From: Gemmatirosa kalamazoonensis
GTDB lineage: Bacteria; Gemmatimonadota; Gemmatimonadetes; Gemmatimonadales; Gemmatimonadaceae
DNA: 64,000 nt
Direction of reading: 5' to 3'
Assembly: GCF_000522985.1 (NCBI RefSeq)
Contig: NZ_CP007128.1
Coordinates: 744,001 to 808,000, forward strand
The position numbers and the translations under genes are program-made. The notes below the pieces were generated by a model. The model ran no database searches. It was not told the DNA's origin and saw only the letters and a list, made by a program, of their open reading frames with translations. Below, in pieces: positions 33,352 through 42,405 of this stretch. Numbering within the stretch: the first letter of the stretch is position 1; every line of letters starts with the position of its first letter.

Positions 33352-33390
33352 TGGGGTCGGAGCCGGTCGATGCGACCGCCTCCGACCCCA
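33352..33390 (+). terminator. Long perfect hairpin after the acylase gene
   Basis: TGGGGTCGGAG and CGGTCG pair perfectly with CGACCG and CTCCGACCCCA around ATG, giving an 18-base-pair stem with one C-C mismatch pair. It lies 20 bases after the acylase stop and directly before the ArsR promoter. It is a plausible terminator, though the following T-run is only TTG. Confidence 0.6.
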
Positions 33391-33429
33391 TTGACGTCCC
33401 GTCGACAGTTCGATAGTCATAAAACCATG
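33391..33429 (+). promoter_or_regulatory. ArsR gene promoter overlapping operator copy 1; probably leaderless
   Basis: TTGACG (33391-33396) and TAGTCA (33414-33419) are 17 bases apart, and the ATG follows 7 bases later with no Shine-Dalgarno sequence. The stretch 33409-33429 (TTCGATAGTCATAAAACC and on) matches two similar 21-mers upstream of the efflux operon, so it is a candidate autoregulatory operator covering the -10 element. Confidence 0.6.
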
Positions 33430-33744
33430 TACACGCCGCAGACCACCACCGGCCAGCTCGCGCCCGGGCAGTTCGAGCGCATCGCGAAGGCGCTCGCCGA
33501 CCCGCGGCGCTTCGCGATGCTCGAGACGATCGGCGGGGGGGAGTGCCCGAACCAGGCGCTCTGCCAGCGGTTCCCGGTCTCGAAGGCGACCATCTCGCAC
33601 CACCTGAAGGAGCTGGTGCAGGCCGGGCTGGTGGAGCCGGAGCGCGAGGGGCAGTACGTCAGCTACCGCGTCTGCCGCGAAGTCGTCCAGGCCTACTCGG
33701 CCGAGCTGCTGCGGCGCGTGGCGGTGTCCGCGGCGGGCGCGTAG
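33427..33744 (+). CDS. ArsR-family winged-helix repressor
   Basis: The start is ATG at 33427; a frame continues upstream through the acylase gene but is a shadow. The 105-residue product is a minimal ArsR/SmtB fold: IAKALADPRRFAMLETIGGG (about residues 19-38), CQRFPVSKATISHHLKELVQ (about 46-65, recognition helix) and the wing EREGQYVSYRVCREVV. Cys residues at about 40, 46 and 82 are present, but not the classical ELCVCDL arsenic motif, so the ligand is unclear. Its position and three operator-like sequences suggest that it represses itself and the RND efflux operon downstream. Confidence 0.92.
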   Translation: MYTPQTTTGQLAPGQFERIAKALADPRRFAMLETIGGGECPNQALCQRFPVSKATISHHLKELVQAGLVEPEREGQYVSYRVCREVVQAYSAELLRRVAVSAAGA

Positions 33745-33793
33745 CGACGCAGGGAGAGGGAGAGGAGCAGCAGCCGCAGGCGCACGCCATCAC

Positions 33794-33921
33794 CCGTTCG
33801 GCCGAGTGGTCGGGCCGGATGTTTGATGGTTGTATGACCGTCGTATGGTTCATTCGACTCATGCCGCCCCGTTCGGCCGATCGTACCATCCGGTCGTTCG
33901 ATGGTTGTATGACGGTGTAAT
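33794..33921 (+). promoter_or_regulatory. Duplicated operator region upstream of the RND efflux operon
   Basis: An imperfect tandem duplication with a 75-base period: CCCGTTCGGCCGA at 33794 and 33869, and TTTGATGGTTGTATGACC at 33822 against TTCGATGGTTGTATGACG at 33897. Both match the ArsR-promoter sequence at 33409. A further inverted-looking GATGGTACGAT lies at about 33879-33889 on the other strand. TGTAAT at 33916-33921 may be the -10 element. The gap between the genes is otherwise empty. Confidence 0.6.
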
Positions 33922-33965
33922 CATCTGAATCTCCACGCCCGGCGCCGCGCGCCGCGGAGGACCCC

Positions 33966-35111
33966 ATGGCAGCTCCCGATTCTCCCGCCCCTCGTCACCA
34001 CGCGCGCCGCCGACTGGTCGGATCCGTGGCCCTGCTCGCGACCGTCGCCGGCACCGGGGCGCTCCTCGCCGCGTGGAAGAGCGCCGCCGCCCGCGAGGCG
34101 AACGCCGCCGCCGCCCAACAGCCCGAGCCCGCCGAAGTCGTCGCCGCCGCGGTCGCCGGGGAGCGCGAGCACCGCCCGACCACCACCGCGATCGGCACCG
34201 TGCTCGCCCTCCGCTCCATCAGCCTCCGCAACGAGCTCGCGGGCACGGTCCGCTACGAGCAGCTCACGCCGGGCCGCATCGTGGGGCCGGGCACGGTGCT
34301 CGTCGCGCTCGACGTCTCCGTCGAGGAGGCCGAGCTGCGCGCCCAGGAAGCGCAGGCGCAGCTCGCCCAGACCACGCTCGACCGCATGCAGCGCATGGCC
34401 GAGCGCAGGGCCGCGTCGGCCATCGAGGTCGACAACGCGCGGGCCGAGCGTGACGTCGCGCTCGCCCAGATCGCGCGCACGAAGGCGATCATCGCCCGCA
34501 AGACGATCCGCGCGCCGTTCCGCGCGCGCGTCGGCATCGCCGACGTGCACATCGGCCAGTTCCTCGAGGCCGGCACGCCGCTCACCACGCTCCAGGGCGT
34601 CGACGAGGCGGAGAACGTCGACTTCTCCGTCGCGCAAGCCGTCGCCGCCGGGCTCCACGCCGGTCAGGCGGTGCGCATCGTCGCCGCCGACTCGGCACCG
34701 TTAGGCGCCACCATCGTCGCCGTCGACGCGCGCGTCGATCCGGCCACGCGCACCGCGATGGTGCGCGCGCGCATCGCGGATCCGCGTCAGGCGATCGCGC
34801 CCGGCGCGTCGGTGCGCGTCGAGGTGCCGGTCGGCGCCTCCGAGCGCGCGGTCGTCGTGCCGGCGAGCGCGCTCCGCAAGGGCCCCGCGGGCGACCACGT
34901 CTTCGTGCTCACGCAGGAGAAGGACGGGAAGACTCGCGCCCACGTCCGCCAGGTCACGAGCGGTCCGGTGCTCGGCGACGAGATCGTCATCGTCGACGGG
35001 CTGCAGGCCGGCGAGCGCGTGGCGGCGTCGGGCTCCTTCAAGCTGCGCGAGGCGGCGCTCGTCGCGCTCGCGCCGTCGACGCCTAACGGCAACCACACCG
35101 CCGCGCGGTGA
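33966..35111 (+). CDS. RND efflux periplasmic adaptor (membrane fusion protein)
   Basis: The 381-residue product has an N-terminal anchor (RRLVGSVALLATVAGTGALL, about residues 15-34), a lipoyl/barrel-sandwich half-motif RNELAGTVRYEQLTPGRIV (about 87-105), a coiled-coil hairpin rich in Ala, Gln and Glu (about 118-165), the second half IRAPFRARVGIADVHIGQFL (about 182-201) and the membrane-proximal domain with TRAHVRQVTSGPVLGDEIVI. It bridges the inner-membrane pump and the outer-membrane channel. The pump gene follows with essentially no gap. The upstream candidate operators place it under ArsR control. Confidence 0.93.
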   Translation: MAAPDSPAPRHHARRRLVGSVALLATVAGTGALLAAWKSAAAREANAAAAQQPEPAEVVAAAVAGEREHRPTTTAIGTVLALRSISLRNELAGTVRYEQLTPGRIVGPGTVLVALDVSVEEAELRAQEAQAQLAQTTLDRMQRMAERRAASAIEVDNARAERDVALAQIARTKAIIARKTIRAPFRARVGIADVHIGQFLEAGTPLTTLQGVDEAENVDFSVAQAVAAGLHAGQAVRIVAADSAPLGATIVAVDARVDPATRTAMVRARIADPRQAIAPGASVRVEVPVGASERAVVVPASALRKGPAGDHVFVLTQEKDGKTRAHVRQVTSGPVLGDEIVIVDGLQAGERVAASGSFKLREAALVALAPSTPNGNHTAAR

Positions 35112-35125
35112 GCCGGAGACCACTC

Positions 35126-38100
35126 ATGCGCTCCTTCACCGACGTCTTCATCAAGCACCCCGTCCTCGCGATCGTCGTGAACCTCGTCATCGCCCTCGTG
35201 GGCTGGCGGGCCGTGACGACGCTGGCGGTGCAGCAGTACCCGAAGATCGAGAGCTCGTCCGTCGTCATCCGCACGGTCTATTACGGCGCGAGCGCCGAGA
35301 CCGTGCGCGGCTTCCTCACGACGCCGATCGAGCGCGCGGTGTCCGCCATCGCGGGCGTCGACCACATCGAGTCGACGAGCCGCGCCGGCATCAGCACGAT
35401 CACCGTGCACCTCAAGCTGAACCACAGCAGCACCGCCGCGCTGGCCGAGGTGACGGCGCGCCTGCAGCAGGTGCGCTCGGAGCTGCCGGGCGACGCGGAG
35501 CCGCCGGCCGTGGAGGTGCAGCGCGCCGACCGGCCGTACGCGTCGTTCTATCTCAGCTTCTCGTCGAGCAAGCGCGACATCCCCGCGATCACCGACTGGC
35601 TCACCCGCACGCTGCAGCCGCAGCTCTCCACGCTGCCCGGCATCCAGCGCGTGACGGTCGAGGGCGGCCGGCAGATCGCGATGCGCGTGTGGATCGACCC
35701 CGACAAGCTCGCCGCGCTGAACCTCGCGCCGGGCGACGTGCAGGCCGCGCTGCGCCGCAACAACTACCTCGCCGCGGTCGGCCAGACGAAGGGCGACCTG
35801 GTGCAGGTGAACCTGCTCGCGAACACCGACCTGCGCTCGGCCGAGGAGTTCAAGGACCTCATCGTCGCCGATCGCGGCGGCGCCGTCGTGCGGCTGCGCG
35901 ACGTGGCGCGCGTCGAGCTCGGAGCCGAGGAGGCCGACATGGTCGCGAAGTACAACGGCAAGGAGGCCGTGTACCTCGGCGTGTGGCCGCTCGTCGGCGT
36001 GAACGAGATCGAGGTCGCGCACCGGCTGCGCGCCGAGATGGACCGGCTGCGTCCGACGCTGCCGCCGGACATCGACATGCACCTCGCGTACGACGCGACG
36101 ACGTTCATGGAGGACGCGCTCGAGGAGATCACGAAGACGCTGACCGAGACGGTGCTCATCGTCGGCCTGGTGGTGTTCCTGTTCATGGGATCGATCCGCA
36201 CGGCGCTCGTGCCGCTCGTCGCGATGCCGATCTCGCTCGTCGGATCCGCGGCGGTGATGTACGCGTTCGGCTTCAGCCTCAACCTGCTGACGATCCTCGC
36301 GATCGTGCTGTCGGTGGGCCTCGTCGTCGACGACGCGATCGTGGTGGTGGAGAACGTCGAGCGACACGTGCGGCTCGGGAAGACGCGCATCGAGGCGGCG
36401 CTGATCGGCGCGCGCGAGCTGGTGGGCCCGATCATCGCCATGACGATCACGCTCGCCGCGGTGTACACGCCGATCGGCTTCCAGGGCGGCCTCACGGGCT
36501 CGCTGTTCCTCGAGTTCGCGATCACGCTCGCCGCGGCCGTCGTGCTGTCGGGCATCGTCGCGGTGACGCTGTCGCCGGTCATGAGCTCGCGCTTCGTGCA
36601 CGAGCACGGCGAGGAGGGGCGGCTCACGCGTCTCGTGAACCGCGCGTTCGACGCGGTGCGTGACCGCTACGCGCGCGCGCTCGACGCGGCGCTGCAGATC
36701 CGTCCCGCGGTGGTGGCCGCGGCGGTGCTGGTGATGGCCGCGGCGGTGCCGCTCTACACGTACTCCAAGCGCGAGCTCGCGCCGGTGGAGGACCAGAGCC
36801 ACATCAGCCTGTTCATGCAGGCGTCGCCCGACGCGTCGCTCGCCGCGAGCAACCGCGCGTCGCTGCAGGTGGTCGACGCGATCACGAAGTTCCCGGAGAC
36901 GGAGTTCATGTGGTCGCTGACCGCGAACTGGGGCGCGTTCGGCGGCATGAAGGCGAAGAACTGGAAGGAGCGGAGCCGCACGACGGCGGAGCTGTACGGG
37001 CAGGTGTACGGCGCGGTGTCGCAGGTGCCGGGGCTGCGCGTCTTCCCGCGCCTCGATCCGCCGCTGCCGACGCCCGGGCAGTACGACGTGGAGCTGGTGC
37101 TGCAGAGCGACGCGCCGCCGGAGCAGATGCTGGAGACGGTGGGCGCGGTGGTCGGTGCCGGCTGGCAGAGTGGCAAGTTCCTGTACGTCGACACGGACCT
37201 GAAGATCGACCTGCCGGAGGCGCGCGTCGTCATCGACCGCGACGCGGTGGCGGACCTCGGCCTCGACCTCGCGTCGGTGGGCCGGGAGCTCGGCACGATG
37301 CTCGGCGGCGGCTACGTGAATCGCTTCAACTTCTTCGAGCGGAGCTACAAGGTCATCCCGCAGCTCGGCGAGGAGAACCGCGCGACCGTCGCCCCGCTGC
37401 TCGACCTCAAGATCAAGACGCCCGACGGGCGGCTCGTGCCGGTGTCGAGCTTCACGCGCATCGAGACGGCGGCCGCGCCGCGCACGCTGGAGCGGTTCCA
37501 GCAGCGCAACGCCGTGCGCGTGTTCGGCGGCGTGAAGCCCGGCGTGACGAAGGAGGAAGGGCTGCGCGTGCTGGAGGACGCGGCGCGCAAGGCCAGCGGG
37601 CCTAACGGCGGCGTCATCCTCGACTACGCCGGCGAGTCGCGGCAGATCCGCCGCGAGAGTGCCGCGCTCACCGCGTCGCTCGGCTTCGCGGTCGTGCTGA
37701 TCTACCTGGTGCTCGCGGCGCAGTTCCAGAGCTTCCGTGATCCGCTGATCGTGCTCCTGGGCTCCGTGCCGCTCGCGATCTCCGGTGCGCTCGTGTTCAG
37801 CTATCTCGGTCTGACGACGATCAACATCTACTCGCAGGTGGGGCTGATCACGCTCGTCGGGCTGATCGCGAAGAACGGCATCCTCATCGTGGAGTTCGCG
37901 AACAAGCTGCAGGCGCAGGGCGCGGAGAAGCTCGCCGCGCTTCGCGAGGCGTCGCTCACGCGGCTCCGGCCCGTGCTCATGACGACCGTCGCCACGGTGT
38001 TCGGGCACCTGCCGCTGGTGTTCGTGACGGGTCCCGGCTCGCAGGCGCGTAACAGCATCGGCATGGTGCTCGTGACGGGCATGGTGGTCGGCACGGTGTT

Positions 38101-38224
38101 CACGCTGTTCGTCGTCCCGGTGTTCTACTCGCTCATCGCCGCGGACCATCGGCGCGCGGAGGCGCTCGCGCCCGTGGCCGTTCCCACGCCGCAGCCGTTC
38201 GCGCCCGAGGTGGCGCTGTCATGA
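35126..38224 (+). CDS. RND-family efflux permease (HAE-1-like)
   Basis: The start is ATG at 35126 after GGAGAC; a GTG at 35108 is in frame and overlaps the adaptor stop. The 1032-residue product has the full RND layout: first helix VLAIVVNLVIALVGWRAV, a large periplasmic loop, helices 2-6 with SVGLVVDDAIVVVENVER (about residues 395-412, the proton-relay Asp pair), a second loop and helices 8-12 with VGLIAKNGILIVEFANK (about 912-928, the partner Lys). This pattern is that of hydrophobe/amphiphile exporters rather than heavy-metal pumps. It overlaps the TolC-like gene by four bases, so the three components form one operon. Confidence 0.95.
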   Translation: MRSFTDVFIKHPVLAIVVNLVIALVGWRAVTTLAVQQYPKIESSSVVIRTVYYGASAETVRGFLTTPIERAVSAIAGVDHIESTSRAGISTITVHLKLNHSSTAALAEVTARLQQVRSELPGDAEPPAVEVQRADRPYASFYLSFSSSKRDIPAITDWLTRTLQPQLSTLPGIQRVTVEGGRQIAMRVWIDPDKLAALNLAPGDVQAALRRNNYLAAVGQTKGDLVQVNLLANTDLRSAEEFKDLIVADRGGAVVRLRDVARVELGAEEADMVAKYNGKEAVYLGVWPLVGVNEIEVAHRLRAEMDRLRPTLPPDIDMHLAYDATTFMEDALEEITKTLTETVLIVGLVVFLFMGSIRTALVPLVAMPISLVGSAAVMYAFGFSLNLLTILAIVLSVGLVVDDAIVVVENVERHVRLGKTRIEAALIGARELVGPIIAMTITLAAVYTPIGFQGGLTGSLFLEFAITLAAAVVLSGIVAVTLSPVMSSRFVHEHGEEGRLTRLVNRAFDAVRDRYARALDAALQIRPAVVAAAVLVMAAAVPLYTYSKRELAPVEDQSHISLFMQASPDASLAASNRASLQVVDAITKFPETEFMWSLTANWGAFGGMKAKNWKERSRTTAELYGQVYGAVSQVPGLRVFPRLDPPLPTPGQYDVELVLQSDAPPEQMLETVGAVVGAGWQSGKFLYVDTDLKIDLPEARVVIDRDAVADLGLDLASVGRELGTMLGGGYVNRFNFFERSYKVIPQLGEENRATVAPLLDLKIKTPDGRLVPVSSFTRIETAAAPRTLERFQQRNAVRVFGGVKPGVTKEEGLRVLEDAARKASGPNGGVILDYAGESRQIRRESAALTASLGFAVVLIYLVLAAQFQSFRDPLIVLLGSVPLAISGALVFSYLGLTTINIYSQVGLITLVGLIAKNGILIVEFANKLQAQGAEKLAALREASLTRLRPVLMTTVATVFGHLPLVFVTGPGSQARNSIGMVLVTGMVVGTVFTLFVVPVFYSLIAADHRRAEALAPVAVPTPQPFAPEVALS

Positions 38225-39573
38225 CACCCCGCATCCGACTTCTGTTAGGCGGCGCCCTGCTGCTGGGCGCCGCCGTCGCCCCGGCACAGGCCCCCACGGG
38301 GGGCGCCGAGCGCTCGCCGATCGCGTTCTGGACTTCCGTGCGCGACACGACGCTCGAGCGGCTGATGAACGACGCGCTCGCCGCGAGCCGCGACGTGCGC
38401 GCCGCTGCCGCCCGTGTGCGCGGCGCGCGCGCCGCCCGCACCGCCGCGACGTTCGACTTCGCGCCGACGGTGACGGCGAGCGCCGGCTACACGCGGCAGC
38501 GGCTCGCCAGCCCGTCGTTCCCCGGCTCGCGCGGCTCGCTCCCCGAGCAGGAGCTGTGGGACGCCGGACTGCGCATGAGCTGGGAGGTGGACGTGTTCGG
38601 CCGCGTGCGGCGCGCGGTGCGTGCGCGCACCGCGCTCGCCGACGCGGCCGGTGAAGACCTGCGCGACGTGCGCGTGCTGCTCACCGCGGAGGTGGCCGAC
38701 GCGTACTTCGACCTGCGCGGCGCGCAGGACCGGCTCGCGGTCGCGCGGCGCAACGCGGAGAACCAGCGCGGCACGCTCGATCTCACGGTGCAGCGACTGG
38801 AGGGCGGCCGCGGCACGGAGCTCGACACCGAGCGCGCACGCGCGCAGCTCGCGACGACGCTGGCCGAGGTCCCGACGCTCGAGGCGGCGGTCGACGCGGC
38901 GCGCTATCGACTCGGCGTGCTGACGGCGCGCGACGCGTCGACGCTCGCGATCGGCGACGCCACGGCATCGGTGACGCTGCCGGCGAACGTCGGCGTCGAG
39001 CGCACGGACTCGCTCGTGCGTGCGGTCGTGAATCGGCGGCCGGACGTGCGAAGCGCCGAGCAGCAGGTGGCCGCGCGGTCTGCGTTCGTCGGCGCCGCGC
39101 GTGCCGAGTACCTGCCGCGTCTGTCGATCGGGGGCGCGAGCGGCTACACCAGCTCCGGGTTGGGCACGCTCGGAAACACCGGCACGCCGCGGTTCGCGAT
39201 CGGCCCGGTGATCTCGTGGCCGGCGCTCGACCTCGGCCGCGTGCGCGCGGGCGTCGACGCGGCGCGGGCGGACGAGGAGGAGGCGAAGGCGGAGTACGAG
39301 GGCGCCGTGCTGCGCGCGACCGGCGAGGTGGAGACCGCGCTCACCGCGTACCGCAAGGCGCGCGAGCGGCTCGCGCAGCTCGACGCCGCCGCGACGGCGA
39401 GCGCGAAGGCCGCCGAGCTGGCGCGCCTGCGCTTCACCGAGGGCGCGTCCGACTTCCTGCAGGTCCTCGACGCCGAGCGCACGCTGCTGGAGGCGCAGAA
39501 CCGGCGCGCGGTCGGCCTCGCGGATGCGTCGACGAAGCTGGTGACGGTGTACCGTGCGTTAGGCGGGTCGTAG
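38221..39573 (+). CDS. TolC/NodT-family outer-membrane efflux protein
   Basis: ATG at 38221 overlaps the permease stop (ATGA). The 450-residue product starts with a Sec signal, LLLGGALLLGAAVAPAQA. Two outer-membrane efflux repeats follow, each with long Ala/Arg/Glu-rich helices: MSWEVDVFGRVRRAVRART (about residues 119-137) and VISWPALDLGRVRAGVDAAR (about 330-349), the conserved positions of the family, and a final LRFTEGASDFLQVLDAERTL (about 403-422). There is no lipobox Cys, so it is TolC-like rather than a lipidated OprM. It completes the tripartite pump. Confidence 0.95.
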   Translation: MTPRIRLLLGGALLLGAAVAPAQAPTGGAERSPIAFWTSVRDTTLERLMNDALAASRDVRAAAARVRGARAARTAATFDFAPTVTASAGYTRQRLASPSFPGSRGSLPEQELWDAGLRMSWEVDVFGRVRRAVRARTALADAAGEDLRDVRVLLTAEVADAYFDLRGAQDRLAVARRNAENQRGTLDLTVQRLEGGRGTELDTERARAQLATTLAEVPTLEAAVDAARYRLGVLTARDASTLAIGDATASVTLPANVGVERTDSLVRAVVNRRPDVRSAEQQVAARSAFVGAARAEYLPRLSIGGASGYTSSGLGTLGNTGTPRFAIGPVISWPALDLGRVRAGVDAARADEEEAKAEYEGAVLRATGEVETALTAYRKARERLAQLDAAATASAKAAELARLRFTEGASDFLQVLDAERTLLEAQNRRAVGLADASTKLVTVYRALGGS

Positions 39574-39584
39574 GGGACTGCATT

Positions 39585-39665
39585 CTCACACGGAGGCGCG
39601 GAGAACGCGGAGAACTGCAACACACTCGTGTTGGTTTCTCCGCGTTCTCCGCGCCTCCGCGTGAG
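39585..39665. repeat. Intergenic palindrome, TCACGCGGAGGCGCGGAG family
   Basis: CTCACACGGAGGCGCGGAG with GAACGCGGAGA-type extension is mirrored by TCTCCGCGTTCTCCGCGCC and TCCGCGTGAG. It lies between convergent genes, ending at the UvrA-like stop. Confidence 0.92.
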
Positions 39666-39666
39666 C

Positions 39667-42204
39667 TCAGCCCAGCTCGCGCGCGAGATAGGGCGCCGTG
39701 CGACTCGCCTTCGACCGTGCCACCTCGGCCGGCGGGCCCGCGGCGACGACGCGGCCGCCTTCGTCGCCGGCGCCTGGGCCGATGTCGATCACCCAGTCGG
39801 AGCGCGCGATGACGTGCATGTCGTGCTCGACGACGATCACGGTGTTCCCCGCGTCGACGAGCCGCTCGAGCTGTGTGAGCAGCTTCTCGACGTCGGACGG
39901 GTGCAGCCCGGTGGTCGGCTCGTCGAGGACGTAGAGCGTGTTGCCGCGCGTGGCGCGCTGCAGCTCGGTCGCCAGCTTGATGCGCTGCGCCTCGCCGCCG
40001 GACAGCTCGGTCGCGGGCTGGCCCAACCGCAGGTAACCAAGCCCCACCTCGCGGAGCACGTCGAGCGAGCGGCACACCGGTGGGTCGTCGGCGAAGAAGT
40101 CGCGGGCCGCGTCGACCGTCATGCCGAGCACCTCCGCGACGTTCCTGCCGCGGTACGTGATCTCGAGCGTCTTCGCGTTGTAGCGCGCGCCGTGGCACAC
40201 CGGGCAGGGCGCGTACACGCTCGGCAGGAACAGCAGCTCCACCGACACGAAGCCCTCGCCCTCGCAGTTCTCGCAGCGCCCCTTCGCGACGTTGAACGAG
40301 AAGCGGCCCGCGTCGTACTTGCGCGCCCGCGCCGTCTTCGTCGCCGCGAACAGCTTGCGCACGTGGTCGAACAGCCCGGTGTAGGTCGCGAGGTTCGAGC
40401 GCGGCGTGCGGCCGATCGGCTTCTGGTCCACCGGCACGAGGCGCCGCACGCCGGCCGTGCCGCCGACGACGTGGCCGCCCAACGGCGCGGGTGCCACGTC
40501 CTCGAGCGACGGCGGCTCGCCCTCGGCCTCGTCGGCGATCTCGTGGCCCAGCTCCTCCGCCACGAGCTCGACGAGCGCCTGCGACACGAGCGTCGACTTG
40601 CCGGAGCCGGACACGCCGGTGACCGTCGTCAGCGCGCCCACCGGGAACGCGACGTCGAGGCCGTGCAGGTTGTTGCGGGTGACGTCGGCGAGCCTCAGCC
40701 ATCCGTTAGGCACCCGCGGCGTGCGCGGCGCGGGGCGTCCGCCGTCGAACAGCCAGCGGCGCGTGTGCGACTCCCTCACCCGCTCGAGCCCCGCCGGCGG
40801 CCCGCTGTACAGCACGCGGCCGCCGAGCTCCCCCGCGGCCGGGCCGACGTCGACGATCCAGTCCGCGCGACGCACGACGTCGAGCTCGTGCTCGACGACG
40901 AACAGCGTGTTGCCGCTCGCCTTCAGCCTGTCCAGCGCGCGCAGCAGCGCCTCGGTGTCGGCGGGGTGCAGCCCCGCGCTCGGCTCGTCGAGCACGTAGA
41001 CCACGCCGAACAGGTTCGAGCGGACCTGCGTCGCGAGCCGCAGCCGCTGCAGCTCGCCCGGCGACATCGTCGGCGTGCTGCGGTCGAGTGCGAGGTAGCC
41101 GAGTCCGAGATCGAGCAGGACGTGCAGGCGCCCGCAGAGGTCCTGTGCGATGCGCTGCCGCACCATGGCCTGCTCGGGATGCTCGGCGGTCGCGCGCTTG
41201 CCTAACGATTTGCCGTCCGCGACGGGCTTCATGATCTCGGCCAGCCGCTTCATCGGCAGCCGCGACATCTCCGCGATGTCGAGCCCCGCGAACGTCACCG
41301 ACAGCGCCTCGCGCTTGAGCCGCTTGCCGCCGCACACCGGGCACTCGGTGCTCACCATGTAGCGCGCCACGCGGCGACGCACCATCGCGCTCTCCGTCGT
41401 CGCGAACGTGTGCAGCACGAAGCGCTTCGCGCTCGTGAACGTCCCCATGTACGCCGGCGGCTCCTTCTTGCGGATCGCGCGCCGGACCTCGTCGTGGGTG
41501 TACCCGGGGTACACGGGCACCTGCGGCTGCTCATCGGTGAAGAGGATCCACTGGCGATCCTTCTTCGGCAGGTCGCGCCACGGCGTGTCCACGTCGTAGC
41601 CCAGCGTGATGAGGATGTCGCGCAGGTTCTGGCCGTGCCACGCCGGCGGCCACGCGGCGATCGCGCGATCGCGGATGGTGAGCGAGTCGTCGGGCACCAT
41701 CGACTGCTCCGTGACCTCGTACACGCGCCCGAGCCCGTGGCAGTTCGGGCATGCGCCCTGCGGCGTGTTCGGCGAGAACCCTTCGGCGTAGACGATGTCC
41801 TGCCCGGGCGGGTAGTCGCCGCCGCGCGAGTACAGCATGCGGAGCAGGTTCGACAGCGTGGTGACGCTCCCCACGCTGGAGCGCGACGTCGGCGCGCCGC
41901 GCTGCTGCTGGAGCGCGACGGCCGGCGGCAGCCCGTCGATCGCGTCGACCTCGGGGACGCCCATCTGGTCGAACAGCCGCCGCGCGTACGGCGCCACCGA
42001 CTCGAGGTACCGCCGCTGGGCCTCGGCGTAGAGCGTGCCGAACGCGAGCGACGACTTCCCCGAGCCGGACACGCCGGTGAACACGACGAGCGCGTCGCGC
42101 GGGATCTCGACGTCGACGCTCTTGAGATTGTGCACGCGGGCCCCGCGCACGTGCACGAAGCCGGACTGGCCGTTGTCGGTCATGGCCGGCCGGGTCGCCA
42201 GCAT
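39667..42204 (-). CDS. UvrA-like ABC ATPase (short UvrA paralogue)
   Basis: ATG at 42204 has GAGG upstream; ATG 42183 is an alternative. The 845-residue protein has two ABC modules: Walker [10 protein letters not shown] (about residue 44) and GVSGSGKST (about 545); signatures [13 protein letters not shown] (about 392) and [13 protein letters not shown] (about 741); Walker [10 protein letters not shown] and DEPTTGLHP. Zinc Cys pairs are CPNCHG, CPVCGG, CENCEG and CPVCHG. It is about 100 residues shorter than housekeeping UvrA and probably lacks the UvrB-binding insertion, like class II UvrA2 proteins linked to DNA-damage tolerance and intercalator resistance. The first signature has SPGE instead of SGGE. 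Confidence 0.93.
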   Translation of the reverse strand: MLATRPAMTDNGQSGFVHVRGARVHNLKSVDVEIPRDALVVFTGVSGSGKSSLAFGTLYAEAQRRYLESVAPYARRLFDQMGVPEVDAIDGLPPAVALQQQRGAPTSRSSVGSVTTLSNLLRMLYSRGGDYPPGQDIVYAEGFSPNTPQGACPNCHGLGRVYEVTEQSMVPDDSLTIRDRAIAAWPPAWHGQNLRDILITLGYDVDTPWRDLPKKDRQWILFTDEQPQVPVYPGYTHDEVRRAIRKKEPPAYMGTFTSAKRFVLHTFATTESAMVRRRVARYMVSTECPVCGGKRLKREALSVTFAGLDIAEMSRLPMKRLAEIMKPVADGKSLGKRATAEHPEQAMVRQRIAQDLCGRLHVLLDLGLGYLALDRSTPTMSPGELQRLRLATQVRSNLFGVVYVLDEPSAGLHPADTEALLRALDRLKASGNTLFVVEHELDVVRRADWIVDVGPAAGELGGRVLYSGPPAGLERVRESHTRRWLFDGGRPAPRTPRVPNGWLRLADVTRNNLHGLDVAFPVGALTTVTGVSGSGKSTLVSQALVELVAEELGHEIADEAEGEPPSLEDVAPAPLGGHVVGGTAGVRRLVPVDQKPIGRTPRSNLATYTGLFDHVRKLFAATKTARARKYDAGRFSFNVAKGRCENCEGEGFVSVELLFLPSVYAPCPVCHGARYNAKTLEITYRGRNVAEVLGMTVDAARDFFADDPPVCRSLDVLREVGLGYLRLGQPATELSGGEAQRIKLATELQRATRGNTLYVLDEPTTGLHPSDVEKLLTQLERLVDAGNTVIVVEHDMHVIARSDWVIDIGPGAGDEGGRVVAAGPPAEVARSKASRTAPYLARELG

Positions 42205-42220
42205 CGTGCCATGCCTCTAA

Positions 42221-42405
42221 ATCGAACCGCAGAGGACGCAGAGGGCCGCAGAGGACTGCCTCTTCTTGGTTTGAACCACAGAGGGCGCAGAGGACACAGA
42301 GGACCCCAACTGAAGGGATCTCCTCCGTGTCCTCCGTGTCCGCTGTGGTTAAAAAGAAGAGAGAATGGTGTTCTCTGCGGCCCTCTGCGTCCTCTGCGGT
42401 CGATT
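42221..42405. repeat. Nested intergenic palindrome, CCGCAGAGG outer and CCACAGAGG inner
   Basis: Outer GCAGAGG-unit arms (about 42224-42252 and 42374-42403) enclose an inner palindrome (about 42274-42352) of ACACAGAGG units with one substitution (GTCCGCTGTGG). It separates two leftward genes and touches the stop codon of the monooxygenase. Confidence 0.92.

Noticed and set aside
30359-33391. A 1010-residue open frame on the minus strand across the penicillin acylase gene
   Set aside because: It is the antisense shadow of the acylase gene; only its last part is the real HhH gene, and the tail GSTYEFVWD comes from a palindrome arm.
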